Made by a program: the position numbers and the translations under genes. DNA of 64,000 bases. Source: Streptomyces mobaraensis. GTDB lineage: Bacteria > Actinomycetota > Actinomycetes > Streptomycetales > Streptomycetaceae. The stretch spans positions 744,001 through 808,000 of the forward strand of contig NZ_CP083590.1 in NCBI RefSeq assembly GCF_020099395.1, in the 5' to 3' direction. Positions within the stretch are counted from its first letter, which is position 1; each line of letters begins with the position of its first letter. A model generated the notes under the pieces. The model made no database searches. It was not told the DNA's origin and was given only the letters and a program-made list of their open reading frames with translations. This document shows positions 43,244 to 51,530 of the stretch, piece by piece.

Positions 43244-44386
43244 TCAGCCCTCCGCCGCCGGGGCCGTCGCGCCGCGCGCGGCCCAGCGCTGCTCGACCTT
43301 GGCGAGGCGCCAGTAGGCGAGGGCCGCGGCCCAGACCACCACGAACAGGCCGACGATGACGAAGCCGACGTTGTCGAGGTTGAGGCCGGCGATCCAGCCG
43401 GTGACCGCGTCGTCCAGGTCCAGCTTCTCGTGCAGCACGCCGACGAGTTCGATGGTGCCGATGAGGAAGGCGACGGCGATCGACAGGCCGGTGATGGTGA
43501 GGTTGTAGTAGACCTTGCGGACCGGGTTGGAGAACGCCCACTGGTAGGCGAAGTTCATGAACGTGCCGTCGAGCGTGTCGAAGAGGCTCATGCCGGCGGC
43601 GAACAGCAGCGGCAGGCAGAGGATCGCGTACCAGGGCAGTCCGGCGGCGGCGCCGCTGCCGGCCATCACCATCAGGGTGACCTCGGTGGCGGTGTCGAAG
43701 CCCAGGCCGAACAGGAAGCCCAGCGGGTACATCTGGCCGGGGCGGGTGATGGAGCGGGTGAACCGGCCGAGGATGCGGTTCATGAAGCCGCGCGAGTCGA
43801 GCTGCTTCTCCAGTTCGGCCTCGTCGTAGCGGCCCTCGCGCATGGCGCGGAAGATGCGCAGGATGCCGGCGAGGGCGACGAGGTTGAGGGCGGCGATGAG
43901 GTAGAGGAAGCCGCCGGAGACGGACGTGCCGACGACGCCGAGCGTCTGGTGGGTGGACGAGTCCTCGTCCATCAGCGTGCTGGCCATGTGCGTGCCGCCG
44001 GCGACCAGCGCGGCCATGGCGACGACCACGCTGGAGTGGCCGAGGGCGAACCAGAAGCCGACGGAGACCGGGCGCTTGCCGTCGGCCATCAGCTTGCGGG
44101 TGGTGTTGTCGATGGCGGCGATGTGGTCGGCGTCGAAGGCGTGCCGCATGCCGAGGGTGTAGGCGGTGACGCCGAGGCCGACGCCGTACACCTTGGATCC
44201 CACGTGGTAGTCGTTGGGGACGACGAGCAGGAAGAGCACGCCGAAGGCGACGACGTGCAGGGCGGCTATGACGGCGAGCAGGCCGGCGGTCCGCATCGTG
44301 TCCTCGCGGCGCCAGCGGAAGGCGGCGGACGGCCCGGCGGCGGCTTGGGTGGACGCACCGGTGGACGCGTCGGTGGGCAGGGTCAT
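43244..44386 (-). CDS. NiCoT-family nickel/cobalt transporter, under cobalamin riboswitch
   Basis: 380 aa with about eight TM helices. TM2 contains the NiCoT signature HX4DH, seen in LGMRHAFDADHIAAIDN. Other family motifs are GFWFALGHSSVVV, LGFLFGLGFDTATE and ALAGMSLFDT-like AAGMSLFDTLDG. It imports Ni2+ and/or Co2+ using the membrane potential. The cobalamin riboswitch in its leader indicates that cobalt for B12 synthesis is the main cargo. ATG 44386 is used. The gene is monocistronic. Confidence 0.95.
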   Translation of the reverse strand: MTLPTDASTGASTQAAAGPSAAFRWRREDTMRTAGLLAVIAALHVVAFGVLFLLVVPNDYHVGSKVYGVGLGVTAYTLGMRHAFDADHIAAIDNTTRKLMADGKRPVSVGFWFALGHSSVVVAMAALVAGGTHMASTLMDEDSSTHQTLGVVGTSVSGGFLYLIAALNLVALAGILRIFRAMREGRYDEAELEKQLDSRGFMNRILGRFTRSITRPGQMYPLGFLFGLGFDTATEVTLMVMAGSGAAAGLPWYAILCLPLLFAAGMSLFDTLDGTFMNFAYQWAFSNPVRKVYYNLTITGLSIAVAFLIGTIELVGVLHEKLDLDDAVTGWIAGLNLDNVGFVIVGLFVVVWAAALAYWRLAKVEQRWAARGATAPAAEG

Positions 44387-44411
44387 TGGGGGTTCACGCT
44401 CCAGCACCTCG

Positions 44412-44635
44412 TGGATCGGTTCACTGAGATGCCGTGGCCGGTCTCCTGGCTGACGGGTTCGTTCGCGTCCGCCCCCGCCTTCCCGGCAGCCGGCTGCGGC
44501 CAGTGGCTCCACGCGCCCGGTGGGCCGCGCGGAACGGGACGGTCACTCCCCGATCACAGTGGCGAGGGCCGCTCCGGAATCGGATCCCCCTGGGAGGGTC
44601 CTGCACCGGTCTTCCCGAACACCACGGCCGGGTCA
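44412..44635 (-). promoter_or_regulatory. Cobalamin riboswitch before the NiCoT gene
   Basis: On the minus strand: TGTTCGGGAAGACCGGTGCA (44621-44602) starts the aptamer; GAGCCACTGGCCGCAGCC follows near 44509-44492; AACCCGTCAGCCAGGAGACC (about 44459-44440) contains the B12 box, and GGCCACGGCATCTCAGTGAA closes it, ending about 26 nt before the start codon region. Element order matches the cobalamin aptamer well. High AdoCbl should lower transporter synthesis; the short distance to the start favours translational control (inference). Confidence 0.92.
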
Positions 44636-44947
44636 CTGTAACGCCCCTGCCAGTGCGGATGCACCGAGAGTGGTGATTGTCATGTCCTGCCTCAGGGGGC
44701 GCACCGGTTCCGGTAGCGGCTTCCGTCCCGTGCCGCGCTCCGGCCCCGTGCGCCCCGGGTCTTGACTCGGCGCGGAGCGCCCGGCCAGAGTCACCCAGCA
44801 TCCCGTCCGGCCCGTGGGCCCCAACTCCCGTGCGCTGTTCGGGCGGTGGCCGCGCACCGGTCCGGCCCACTCCGTCCGGGGTGATGGACGGGCCGGGCGG
44901 GCCGGTGTACGAGTGCAGGTATCGCGCCGACGGGAAGGGTGGCCGCC

Positions 44948-46480
44948 ATGGCGGAGAGAGCGGGAGAGCGGGCCGACGGGCCGGACGGCCGGGACGGATT
45001 CGTCCGCCGCGTCGGGCCGTTCCAGGCCACCGCCATCAACATGAGCCAGATGTGCGGGATCGGCCCGTTCGTCACCATCCCGCTGATGGTCGCGGCCTTC
45101 GGCGGCCCGCAGGCCGTCATCGGCTTCCTCGCGGGGGCGCTGCTCGCCCTCGCGGACGGCCTGGTGTGGGCCGAGCTCGGCGCGTCCCTGCCGGGCGCGG
45201 GCGGCAGTTACGTCTACCTCCGGCAGGCATTCCAGTACCGGACGGGCCGGCTGATGCCCTTCCTGTTCGTCTGGACGGCCATGCTCTACGTGCCGCTGGC
45301 GATGGCGAGCGGTGTGATGGGCTTCGTGCAGTACCTGGGATACCTCTGGCCGGGCATGACCCCGACCCAGGGGGACCTGACCGGGCTCGCGCTCATCGTC
45401 GTCGTCGTGGCGCTGCTGTGGGGGCGGGTGGAGAACATGGCCCGGATCACCACGGTGCTCTGGGGCGTGATGATCGCGGCCGTGGTGCTGGTGATCACCG
45501 CCGCGTTCACCCACTTCAGCCCGGACCGGGCGTTCACCTACCCCTCGCACGCCTTCGAGCTGACGAGCAATCACTTCTGGATCGGCTTCGCGGCGGGGCT
45601 GACCATCGGCATCTACGACTACGGCGGTTACTGGACGACCGCCTACATGGGCGCCGAGATCAAGGACCCCGGACGCACCATCCCGCGCTCCATCATCTAC
45701 TCCATCCTCGGCATCATGGGCATCTACCTGCTGCTCCAGATCGGCACCCTGGGCGTCGTGGACTGGCGGGACATGCTCGACGCGGACAACGTCGCCTCGT
45801 CCTCCGTCGCCTCCGCCGTGCTGGAACGCACCTGGGGGAAGGGAGCCGCCGACGTCGTCACCGTGCTCGTCCTGATCACCGCGGTGGCGTCGGTCTTCAC
45901 CGGCCTCCTGGGCGCCTCCCGCATCCCCTACAACGCGGCCCGGGAGAAGGTGTTCTTCCGCGCGTTCGGCACCCTGCACCCGCGCCACCGCTTCCCCGTC
46001 CTCGGTCTGCTGAGCATGGGGGCGATCGGCTGCGTCGGCTTCCTGATCGGCCGTCACACGGACCTGGCGACGCTGATCCAGCTGCTGACCACGGTGATGG
46101 TGCTCGTCCAGGCGCTGGGGCAGATCGCGGCCGTGACCGTCCTGCGCCGCCGCCAGCCGACGCTCCCGCGCCCGTACCGGATGTGGCTCTACCCGCTGCC
46201 GAGCCTGGTGGCGCTGGTCGGGTGGCTCGTCATCTACGGCTACGCGGACCGCAATTCGCCCGGGCGGCACCCCATCGAGTGGTCGCTCGCCTGGTTCGGC
46301 GCGGGCTGCTTGGCCTTCCTGCTGTGGGCGCGGGTGGAGCGGGTCTGGCCGTTCGGGCCGCGGGAGATCAGCGAGGAGTACCTGCCGGACGCGGGTGAGG
46401 GCACGGGTGGGGACGCGGGTGAGGGGGCCGCCCCCGAACCGGACGCCGGCGCCGGCCCGGTGGAGCCCACGCCCGCCTGA
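44948..46480 (+). CDS. APC-family permease
   Basis: 510 aa from ATG 44948, with GGAAGGG 8 nt upstream; a GTG 9 nt earlier is possible. About twelve TM segments: INMSQMCGIGPFVTIPLMVAAFGG in TM1 with the APC-type break, GASLPGAGGSYVYLRQAF, DYGGYWTTAYMGAEIKDPGRTIPRSI and ASRIPYNAAREKVFFRAFGTLHPRHRFP. A charged Gly/Glu-rich tail follows. Substrate class is amino acids or related amines. It lies 310 bp from the riboswitch of the divergent NiCoT gene and is probably independent of it. Confidence 0.9.
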   Translation: MAERAGERADGPDGRDGFVRRVGPFQATAINMSQMCGIGPFVTIPLMVAAFGGPQAVIGFLAGALLALADGLVWAELGASLPGAGGSYVYLRQAFQYRTGRLMPFLFVWTAMLYVPLAMASGVMGFVQYLGYLWPGMTPTQGDLTGLALIVVVVALLWGRVENMARITTVLWGVMIAAVVLVITAAFTHFSPDRAFTYPSHAFELTSNHFWIGFAAGLTIGIYDYGGYWTTAYMGAEIKDPGRTIPRSIIYSILGIMGIYLLLQIGTLGVVDWRDMLDADNVASSSVASAVLERTWGKGAADVVTVLVLITAVASVFTGLLGASRIPYNAAREKVFFRAFGTLHPRHRFPVLGLLSMGAIGCVGFLIGRHTDLATLIQLLTTVMVLVQALGQIAAVTVLRRRQPTLPRPYRMWLYPLPSLVALVGWLVIYGYADRNSPGRHPIEWSLAWFGAGCLAFLLWARVERVWPFGPREISEEYLPDAGEGTGGDAGEGAAPEPDAGAGPVEPTPA

Positions 46481-46587
46481 CGCACCACCCGAAACGCCCG
46501 CCTGACGCCCCGTCGGGATCCGGCGCACGGAGGGCCCGCCGCGCCCGCCCCGGGATCACCTCCCAGGGCGGTGAGAGAATCGTCCCC

Positions 46588-47178
46588 ATGCCCCTGACCA
46601 CCACGACGTCCCCCCGCCCCCCGGACTCCGGACGGCGCAAGCTGCTCTGGCACCGGCTCATATTCGGGCTCTGGTACCGGCCCGTCGAAGTGCTCGACGA
46701 GGCCCGGGACCGGAGCGTCTGGGGCGCCGCCATGTTCCTCTGCCTGCTCTGCGGGGCGCTGGGGACCATGGCCAAGGACTCGTTCTGGGCCCAGTGGGAC
46801 GTGAGCCCCGCGCTCGCCCTGGAGGCCATGGCCATCGGCTCGGGAGTGGTCCTGCTCGCCAGCGTGCTGCTCGGCCTGGTCACCCACGCCATCGCCCGCC
46901 GGCTCGGCGGCAACGGCCGGCCCGGGCCGACGGCGAGCCTGTTCGTCCTCGTCTTCTGGACCACCGACCTCCCCCGGCTGGTCCTGGACTCCTGCCTCCC
47001 GAGCGCCTCGATCCCCGTCCGCGCCACCGCCGCGGCCTCCGCCGTCTTCGGCTGCGCCCTGGCCACCCTCCTGATCCGCGGCCAGCACCACCTGCCGACC
47101 CGCAAGGCGGTGGCGGCGGTGAGCATCCAGATGCTGGCGGCGGTGGCCCTGCTGAAGTTCCCCCCGGGCAGCGGCTGA
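46588..47178 (+). CDS. Hypothetical multi-pass membrane protein (Yip1-like)
   Basis: 196 aa. A cytosolic lead with RLIFGLWYRPVEVLDEARD is followed by about five TM helices (AAMFLCLLCGALGTMAK, LEAMAIGSGVVLLASVLLGLV, ASLFVLVFWTTDLPRLVLD, AAASAVFGCALATLLI, AVAAVSIQMLAAVALL). The WYRPVEVL-type amphipathic lead before a helix bundle recalls the Yip1/DUF1282 group, but this is tentative. ATG at 46588; the upstream GGTGAGAGAATCG gives a weak ribosome site. Convergent with the P450 gene. Confidence 0.7.
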   Translation: MPLTTTTSPRPPDSGRRKLLWHRLIFGLWYRPVEVLDEARDRSVWGAAMFLCLLCGALGTMAKDSFWAQWDVSPALALEAMAIGSGVVLLASVLLGLVTHAIARRLGGNGRPGPTASLFVLVFWTTDLPRLVLDSCLPSASIPVRATAAASAVFGCALATLLIRGQHHLPTRKAVAAVSIQMLAAVALLKFPPGSG

Positions 47179-47219
47179 CCGAGCGCCGCCCCGGGCGGCT
47201 CCCGGCGCTCCGGCGCCGC

Positions 47220-47278
47220 GCGGAGCGTCCCCCGGCCCCTCCGGCCCGTCGCGGAGCGTCCCCGGCCTCCGGCCCGTC
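47220..47278. repeat. Direct duplication of about 30 bp between convergent genes
   Basis: GCGGAGCGTCCCCCGGCCCC... (47220-47250) is repeated as GCGGAGCGTCCCCGGCCTCC... (47251-47278), the second copy 3 nt shorter. Likely slippage in a non-coding spacer. Confidence 0.7.
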
Positions 47279-47325
47279 ACCGCGGCGGGCCGGTTCGCCG
47301 TGCGCCCGGCTCCGGGCATGCGAAG

Positions 47326-47363
47326 GCCCGCCCGGTGCGACGGGGGATGCACACCGGGCGGGC
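47326..47363. terminator. Bidirectional hairpin between the membrane-protein and P450 genes
   Basis: GCCCGCCCGGTG (47326-47337) and CACCGGGCGGGC (47352-47363) pair perfectly over 12 bp with a 14-nt loop. It lies between two convergent genes and ends 38 bp before the P450 stop. Confidence 0.75.
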
Positions 47364-47401
47364 TCGAAGACAGTTCTACCTCATCAAGGATGGGTTATGC
47401 A

Positions 47402-48607
47402 TCAAAAACGTGTTCGGCTTGTGGCCGACCAGCGCACGGGGAGCGAAATCAAGCCACGCGCGCGAATGGACGGACGCCACTTCAGTTCCTCTCTCGGAAC
47501 GGCGAGTTCCAGTTTTTCGAAGCGTTCGAGCAGGGCCGCCAGGGCGGTCTCGGTCTCCATGCGGCCGAGCGCGGCGCCCAGGCAGTAGTGGATGCCGTGA
47601 CCCAGGGCCAGTGAGCCGGAGGTGTTGCGCCGCAGGTCAAGGCGGTCGGGGTCGGGGAAGCGGGCGGGGTCGCGGTTGGCGGAGGCCAGGGAGAGGAGCA
47701 CGGTTTCGCCGGCCGGGACGGTGACGCCGCCGATCTCGACGTCCTCCAGCGGGAAGCGGCGGATGGCCAGGGGGCCGGGGCCGTCCCAGCGGTTGAGCTC
47801 CTCCACGGCCGCCGCGAGTCCGTCCGGATTCTTTCGCAGGGTGCGGAGCTCCTCGGGGTGGTCCAGGAGGGCCAGCACCGAGTTGGCGATCAGGTGGACG
47901 GTGTTCTCGTAGCCGGCGAACAGCAGGAGGAAGGCGAGCGAGGTCAGTTCGTCCTCGGAGAGGCGGTCGCTGCCGTCCCGGACGGCGATCAGGTCGGACA
48001 GCAGATCGTCCGCGGGCTCGGCGCGCTTGGCGGCGAGCAGGCCGGCGAAGAAGCGGATCATGCTTCCCACCGCCTCGCGGGCCGCCTCCGGACGGGCCGG
48101 GTCGGGGGTGATCAGGGCGTCCGTCCAGGCCCGGAAGTCCAGCCGCCGCTCCTCCGGGATCCCCAGCAGGTCGCACATGACCATGATGGGCAGCGGACCG
48201 GCGTAGGCGGCCAGCAGGTCGGCGGAGCCCGCCGGTTCGACGGCGTCGAGCAGTCCGTCGGCGAGGCGGCGCACCGGCTCCCGCAGCTTCTCCACCCGGC
48301 CGGGGGTGAACGCCTTGACCACCAGGCGGCGGACGCGGGTGTGGTCCGGGGGGTCCATGTTGAGCAGGTTGGCGTCGAGGGCCGGGGGCAGGGAGAGGCC
48401 GGCGTAGTTGCCGGGCGTGGCGTTGCGCTTGTCGAGGGAGAGCCGCGGGTCGGCGAGCGCCCGGCGGACGTCCTCGTAACGGGTCACCAGCCAGGCGGGG
48501 TTGCCGTCCGCGCCCTGGACGCGGTGGACCGGGCCGGTCTCCCGGAGGGTGGCGAGGGTGCCGTGCGGGTCGGCGATGAGGGGGCGTACGTCGATGGGTC
48601 GTCGCAT
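47402..48607 (-). CDS. Cytochrome P450 with Asn at the I-helix Thr position
   Basis: 401 aa, soluble bacterial class. I-helix FAGYENTVHL; K-helix ExxR in EELNRW; haem loop LGHGIHYCLGAALGRMETE with the thiolate Cys. In most P450s the I-helix reads (A/G)Gx(D/E)T, the Thr helping split O2. Here the residue after Glu is Asn and Thr comes one later, a variation also found in some tailoring P450s. MDPPDHTRVRRLV is typical of CYP105/107-type enzymes. Substrate unknown; no ferredoxin gene or biosynthetic cluster adjoins. Its upstream region has four direct repeats. Confidence 0.94.
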   Translation of the reverse strand: MRRPIDVRPLIADPHGTLATLRETGPVHRVQGADGNPAWLVTRYEDVRRALADPRLSLDKRNATPGNYAGLSLPPALDANLLNMDPPDHTRVRRLVVKAFTPGRVEKLREPVRRLADGLLDAVEPAGSADLLAAYAGPLPIMVMCDLLGIPEERRLDFRAWTDALITPDPARPEAAREAVGSMIRFFAGLLAAKRAEPADDLLSDLIAVRDGSDRLSEDELTSLAFLLLFAGYENTVHLIANSVLALLDHPEELRTLRKNPDGLAAAVEELNRWDGPGPLAIRRFPLEDVEIGGVTVPAGETVLLSLASANRDPARFPDPDRLDLRRNTSGSLALGHGIHYCLGAALGRMETETALAALLERFEKLELAVPREELKWRPSIRARGLISLPVRWSATSRTRF

Positions 48608-48656
48608 GCCGTCGACCCTAGGGGGGTGGCGGCGGGCGGCGGTTCCCGGCCCTCGC

Positions 48657-48738
48657 CTTCCCGTCGGAAGAGTTCACCTTTCCCGTCGGAAGAGTGCGCT
48701 CGTCGGAAGAGTGCGCCTTTCCCGTCGAAAGAGTTCGG
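48657..48738 (-). promoter_or_regulatory. Four direct repeats upstream of the P450 gene
   Basis: On the minus strand four copies of ACTCTTCCGACGGGAAAGG-like sequence follow each other, spaced about 18-21 bp, within 48657-48738, some 50-130 bp before the P450 start. Each full copy contains an inverted core CTTCC-GACG-GGAAG. One copy is shortened (ACTCTTCCGACGAG) and one has TTTCG for TTCCG. The roughly two-turn spacing suggests tandem regulator binding. Confidence 0.7.
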
Positions 48739-48842
48739 CGCGGGCCGGCATCGGTCCCGTGAGTACGGGCACCGGCGCCGGCCCGCGCCGCGGGCGGCCG
48801 TGACCCCCGTCCATGGCCGCCACGTCTGTGGGTCGCGCGTCC

Positions 48843-50063
48843 TCAGTGGGGACGGCGCTCCGCACTGGTCTCCCGTAACTCCTTGAGCACGGCGTCGACC
48901 AGCTGGTCGTGGAAGACGTCGGCGACGAGCGCCAGGTGCTCGTGCTCGGCCGCCGGATCGGAACTGACGGTCACCACCACGCTGTCGGCGTGCGGGACCG
49001 GGACGTGGCCGGTCGCCTGGTTGGCCAGGCCCCGGCGGAAGGCCGCGGCCTCCACCACGGCGGCGATCCGGCGCTCGTCCAGCGCGGCGGCGTCCGCCCT
49101 GCGGTGGGCGATCTCCAGGGCGGCGGGCTCGACATGGCGGCGGACGCCGCGCTGGATGTCGCGGATCTCGGCCATCTGCCGGTTGGCCCGCCACTCCAGG
49201 TCGGCCAGCGGCCAGCGGGAGACCCAGCGGGAGGTGCCGATGGTCACCTCGGGGACGTGCGCGGTGACCTCTTCCCAGAGCGGGTGGAGGCGGCGCAGCC
49301 GGCGCCAGGCGGTGGCGCGGGGGCCGACGGCGGGCAGCGAGAAGCCGAGCAGGACGAGCAGGGCCGCCACCGACGCGCTCATCGGGGCCACGCCGTTGGA
49401 CAGCCAGTACACGTCGCGGCCGGCCCAGGTGAGGACGAACCCGGCGAGTTTGCAGGCGCAGTAGAGCAGCCCCAGCCAGCAGCCCGCGGCGAGCGTGCGC
49501 AGCCCCCTGGAGAGCCAGGACGGGCCGAGGGTGGCGGCGTAGCGGGGGCACAGGACGCCGAGCCCGGCGAGGCTGGTGCCGAAGATGGCCAGGTACAGCG
49601 CCAGGAAGGCGACCACGCCGGGGGCGTCGGCGTAGGCGGTGCTGAAGTCGCGGGGGTGCTCGACGGCGTCCGGGCGGCCGACGGCGAAGCAGACGATCGC
49701 CGCCGTCCAGGCCGCCGCCACGGCGGCCACCGCGAACCGGGACCGCGCGACCGCGCGGGTGTGCGCGGCGGCGTCGCCGCGGCTGGTCCAGCGGAGCAGC
49801 AGCACGGTGGCGCCGGAGGCGAACAGCACGACGGCCGAGTAGAGGAAGACCATCGCCAGGTTGGCGACGCCGGTGAGCCTGTCGAAGGCGCGGTAGACGC
49901 TCGGCGCGGAGAACAGGAAGACGACGGGCACGCCGGCGGTCATCAGCGCGGTCAGGCCCAGGTCGGTGTTGCCGCGGTCGCGGAACCAGGCGCGGGCCTT
50001 GTAGGCGACGATGACCCAGGTGACGGCGGAGAAGGTGAGGTAGAGGGCGTCAAACACCGGCAC
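48843..50063 (-). CDS. MAB_1171c-family membrane protein
   Basis: 406 aa from GTG 50063 (VPVFDALYL); a GTG 6 nt downstream is also possible and a longer GTG at 50102 less so. About seven TM helices in residues 1-245 (FSAVTWVIVAYKARAW, GLTALMTAGVPVVFLFSAP, LAMVFLYSAVVLFASG and others), then a ~160-residue cytosolic tail: ATAWRRLRRLHPLWEEVTAHVPEV, IRDIQRGVRRHV. This plan is that of the MAB_1171c family of putative transporters or sensors. It overlaps the HExxH protein gene by 14 bp. It probably acts as the membrane part of a sensing system with the two upstream genes. Confidence 0.88.
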   Translation of the reverse strand: MPVFDALYLTFSAVTWVIVAYKARAWFRDRGNTDLGLTALMTAGVPVVFLFSAPSVYRAFDRLTGVANLAMVFLYSAVVLFASGATVLLLRWTSRGDAAAHTRAVARSRFAVAAVAAAWTAAIVCFAVGRPDAVEHPRDFSTAYADAPGVVAFLALYLAIFGTSLAGLGVLCPRYAATLGPSWLSRGLRTLAAGCWLGLLYCACKLAGFVLTWAGRDVYWLSNGVAPMSASVAALLVLLGFSLPAVGPRATAWRRLRRLHPLWEEVTAHVPEVTIGTSRWVSRWPLADLEWRANRQMAEIRDIQRGVRRHVEPAALEIAHRRADAAALDERRIAAVVEAAAFRRGLANQATGHVPVPHADSVVVTVSSDPAAEHEHLALVADVFHDQLVDAVLKELRETSAERRPH

Positions 50064-50733
50064 CGCCCCCGTCCGCTCCGCCGGTGCCGCCGTCCGGTCC
50101 ACCGGCGCCGCCGTCGTCGGTCCGGGTCCGGCGCACGTGCTGGAGCGCGGGGCCGAGGGAGGCGGCGAGTTCGGCGGCCGGGCCCTCCAGGGGCTGCTCC
50201 TGGCCGGGCGGGGGCGGGACGACCTTCTCCATGAGGAGGGTGCCGAGGATCTCGGTCTCGCGCTCGGTGAGGTTGTCGTAGCAGTGGTGCCGGGCCAGGC
50301 CCATGGTGAGCCCCATCCGGCGCATGGCGGTGGCGACGTCGACGGACGGCGTCCACACCTTGAGGGCGTCTTCGGTGACGGCCGGGTCCTGGTCGTGGCC
50401 GAGCAGCAGGTGCCCTATCTCGTGCAGCACGATGTGGACCTGGTGCCAGGGCGAGGTCTTGAGCTCGTAGACGACCCAGTAGCCGTCGTCGGTGGTGGCG
50501 GTCATCCCGGAGACGACGCCGTCGAGGCTCATCGGCACCAGGTGGATCGGCCGTCCCACGCGGCGGGCGACGACGGCGCACAGGCCGCGGAGATCGGTGG
50601 AGGCCGGCAGCGCGAGCTCGGCGATGAGCTGCTTGCACCGTCGGCGAATCCGCCCCACCCGCATGACTGCACCGTCCTCATCCTCGGTACGCCGCCAGTG
50701 GGTGAAGAGCCGGTCGTCCGCCACGACGGTCAC
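50050..50733 (-). CDS. ImmA/IrrE-like zinc metallopeptidase
   Basis: 227 aa. The zinc motif HEIGHLLLGH (H104, E105, H108) follows a YWVVYELKTSPWHQVHIVL strand, the arrangement of the ImmA/IrrE-type domain. The N-terminal ~60 residues include RRRCKQLIAELALPASTDLRGLCAVVARRVGRPI; the C-terminus is a Gly/Asp-rich disordered tail. ImmA-type peptidases cleave partner XRE repressors. Here an XRE gene lies directly upstream with a GTGA overlap, so cleavage of that regulator is a natural hypothesis, not shown by sequence. Confidence 0.87.
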   Translation of the reverse strand: MTVVADDRLFTHWRRTEDEDGAVMRVGRIRRRCKQLIAELALPASTDLRGLCAVVARRVGRPIHLVPMSLDGVVSGMTATTDDGYWVVYELKTSPWHQVHIVLHEIGHLLLGHDQDPAVTEDALKVWTPSVDVATAMRRMGLTMGLARHHCYDNLTERETEILGTLLMEKVVPPPPGQEQPLEGPAAELAASLGPALQHVRRTRTDDGGAGGPDGGTGGADGGGAGV

Positions 50734-51215
50734 GGGCGCTCCTCACCCCCCGCCGCGGGCGGGTCCGACGGCAGGTTCATCTGCTGCCGGAACTGGGAGA
50801 TGATGGTGGTCAGGCTGTCCTGGACCTCGGGCGGCAAGCCCACCGAGCGCAGGGCGATGGCCCGTACCCGCTGGTCCCGCATCGCGACGAGGAAGCGGAC
50901 CTCCTCCTCCACCCGGGCGGTCTGCGGCGCGGACAGGTCGCCCATCAGGTAGCCGACCGGCACGGCGAAGAACTTCGCCAGCGCCCGCAGCACGTCCGGG
51001 CTGGGGTTGGCGCGCTTGCCGTTGCGCAGCATCGACAGGTACTGCTCGGTGAGCGTGACCCCGCCGTACTCCTCCGTGCCGCGGCTGATCTCCTCCGCGA
51101 CATGGGCGTTGGTGTACGGCGCACCCGGCGGGTGCATGTTGGCGAACAGGTAGTTGAGCCGCCCCGCCAGTGGGCTGCCCGTGTCTCCCGTCGCTCTGTC
51201 CCCCCTGACCGCCAT
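50730..51215 (-). CDS. XRE-family regulator coupled to the metallopeptidase
   Basis: 161 aa from ATG 51215, preceded by GGGGGG; a longer ATG at 51293 lacks resemblance to the family. The helix-turn-helix is extended: LAGRLNYLFANMHPPGAPYTNAHVAEEIS, GVTLTEQYLSMLRNGKRANPSPDVLRALAKFFAV, VGYLMGD. This form, with a long insertion before the recognition helix, is typical of Streptomyces XRE proteins paired with HExxH genes. The helical C-terminal tail may be the dimerisation or cleavage region. It heads the three-gene operon. Confidence 0.9.
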   Translation of the reverse strand: MAVRGDRATGDTGSPLAGRLNYLFANMHPPGAPYTNAHVAEEISRGTEEYGGVTLTEQYLSMLRNGKRANPSPDVLRALAKFFAVPVGYLMGDLSAPQTARVEEEVRFLVAMRDQRVRAIALRSVGLPPEVQDSLTTIISQFRQQMNLPSDPPAAGGEERP

Positions 51216-51530
51216 GTGTCCCCCCGTTCCAGGTGCCTGGTTTCGCACGGCCGCCTCACGGCCGGTTAAGCCCTGAAGGGTCGCGATGGGCATCCTGTCA
51301 CGCGCGGACGCGAAGCACTAGTCCGTTCCGGATTACGAGCGGATGACGGACTTAACCGTCGGTTGATGGCAGGTCAGAAAGCCCCTGGGCAGGCGGCAGA
51401 GCCGGCAGCGGCCCGCTCCGGCGTCCTGGTGAATCCTGTCGCGTCCGCCTCTCGCCACACCCCTCCCGCCGGGTGGAGGATGACACGCTCACCTCGTATG
51501 TGCCCCCGCGCACCGGAGAGGAACCCGCCC
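51216..51530. other. Divergent intergenic region between XRE operon and protease gene
   Basis: About 315 bp. It contains a widely spaced inverted repeat CGGTTAAG (51263-51270) and CTTAACCG (51351-51358), which could be operator halves for the XRE protein, and a less GC-rich patch around 51310-51365 where promoters are expected. No gene is supported. Confidence 0.5.

Noticed and set aside
47402..48607. Secondary-metabolite cluster around the P450
   Set aside because: No PKS, NRPS, terpene synthase or RiPP gene lies within reach; neighbours are permeases, regulators and a protease.
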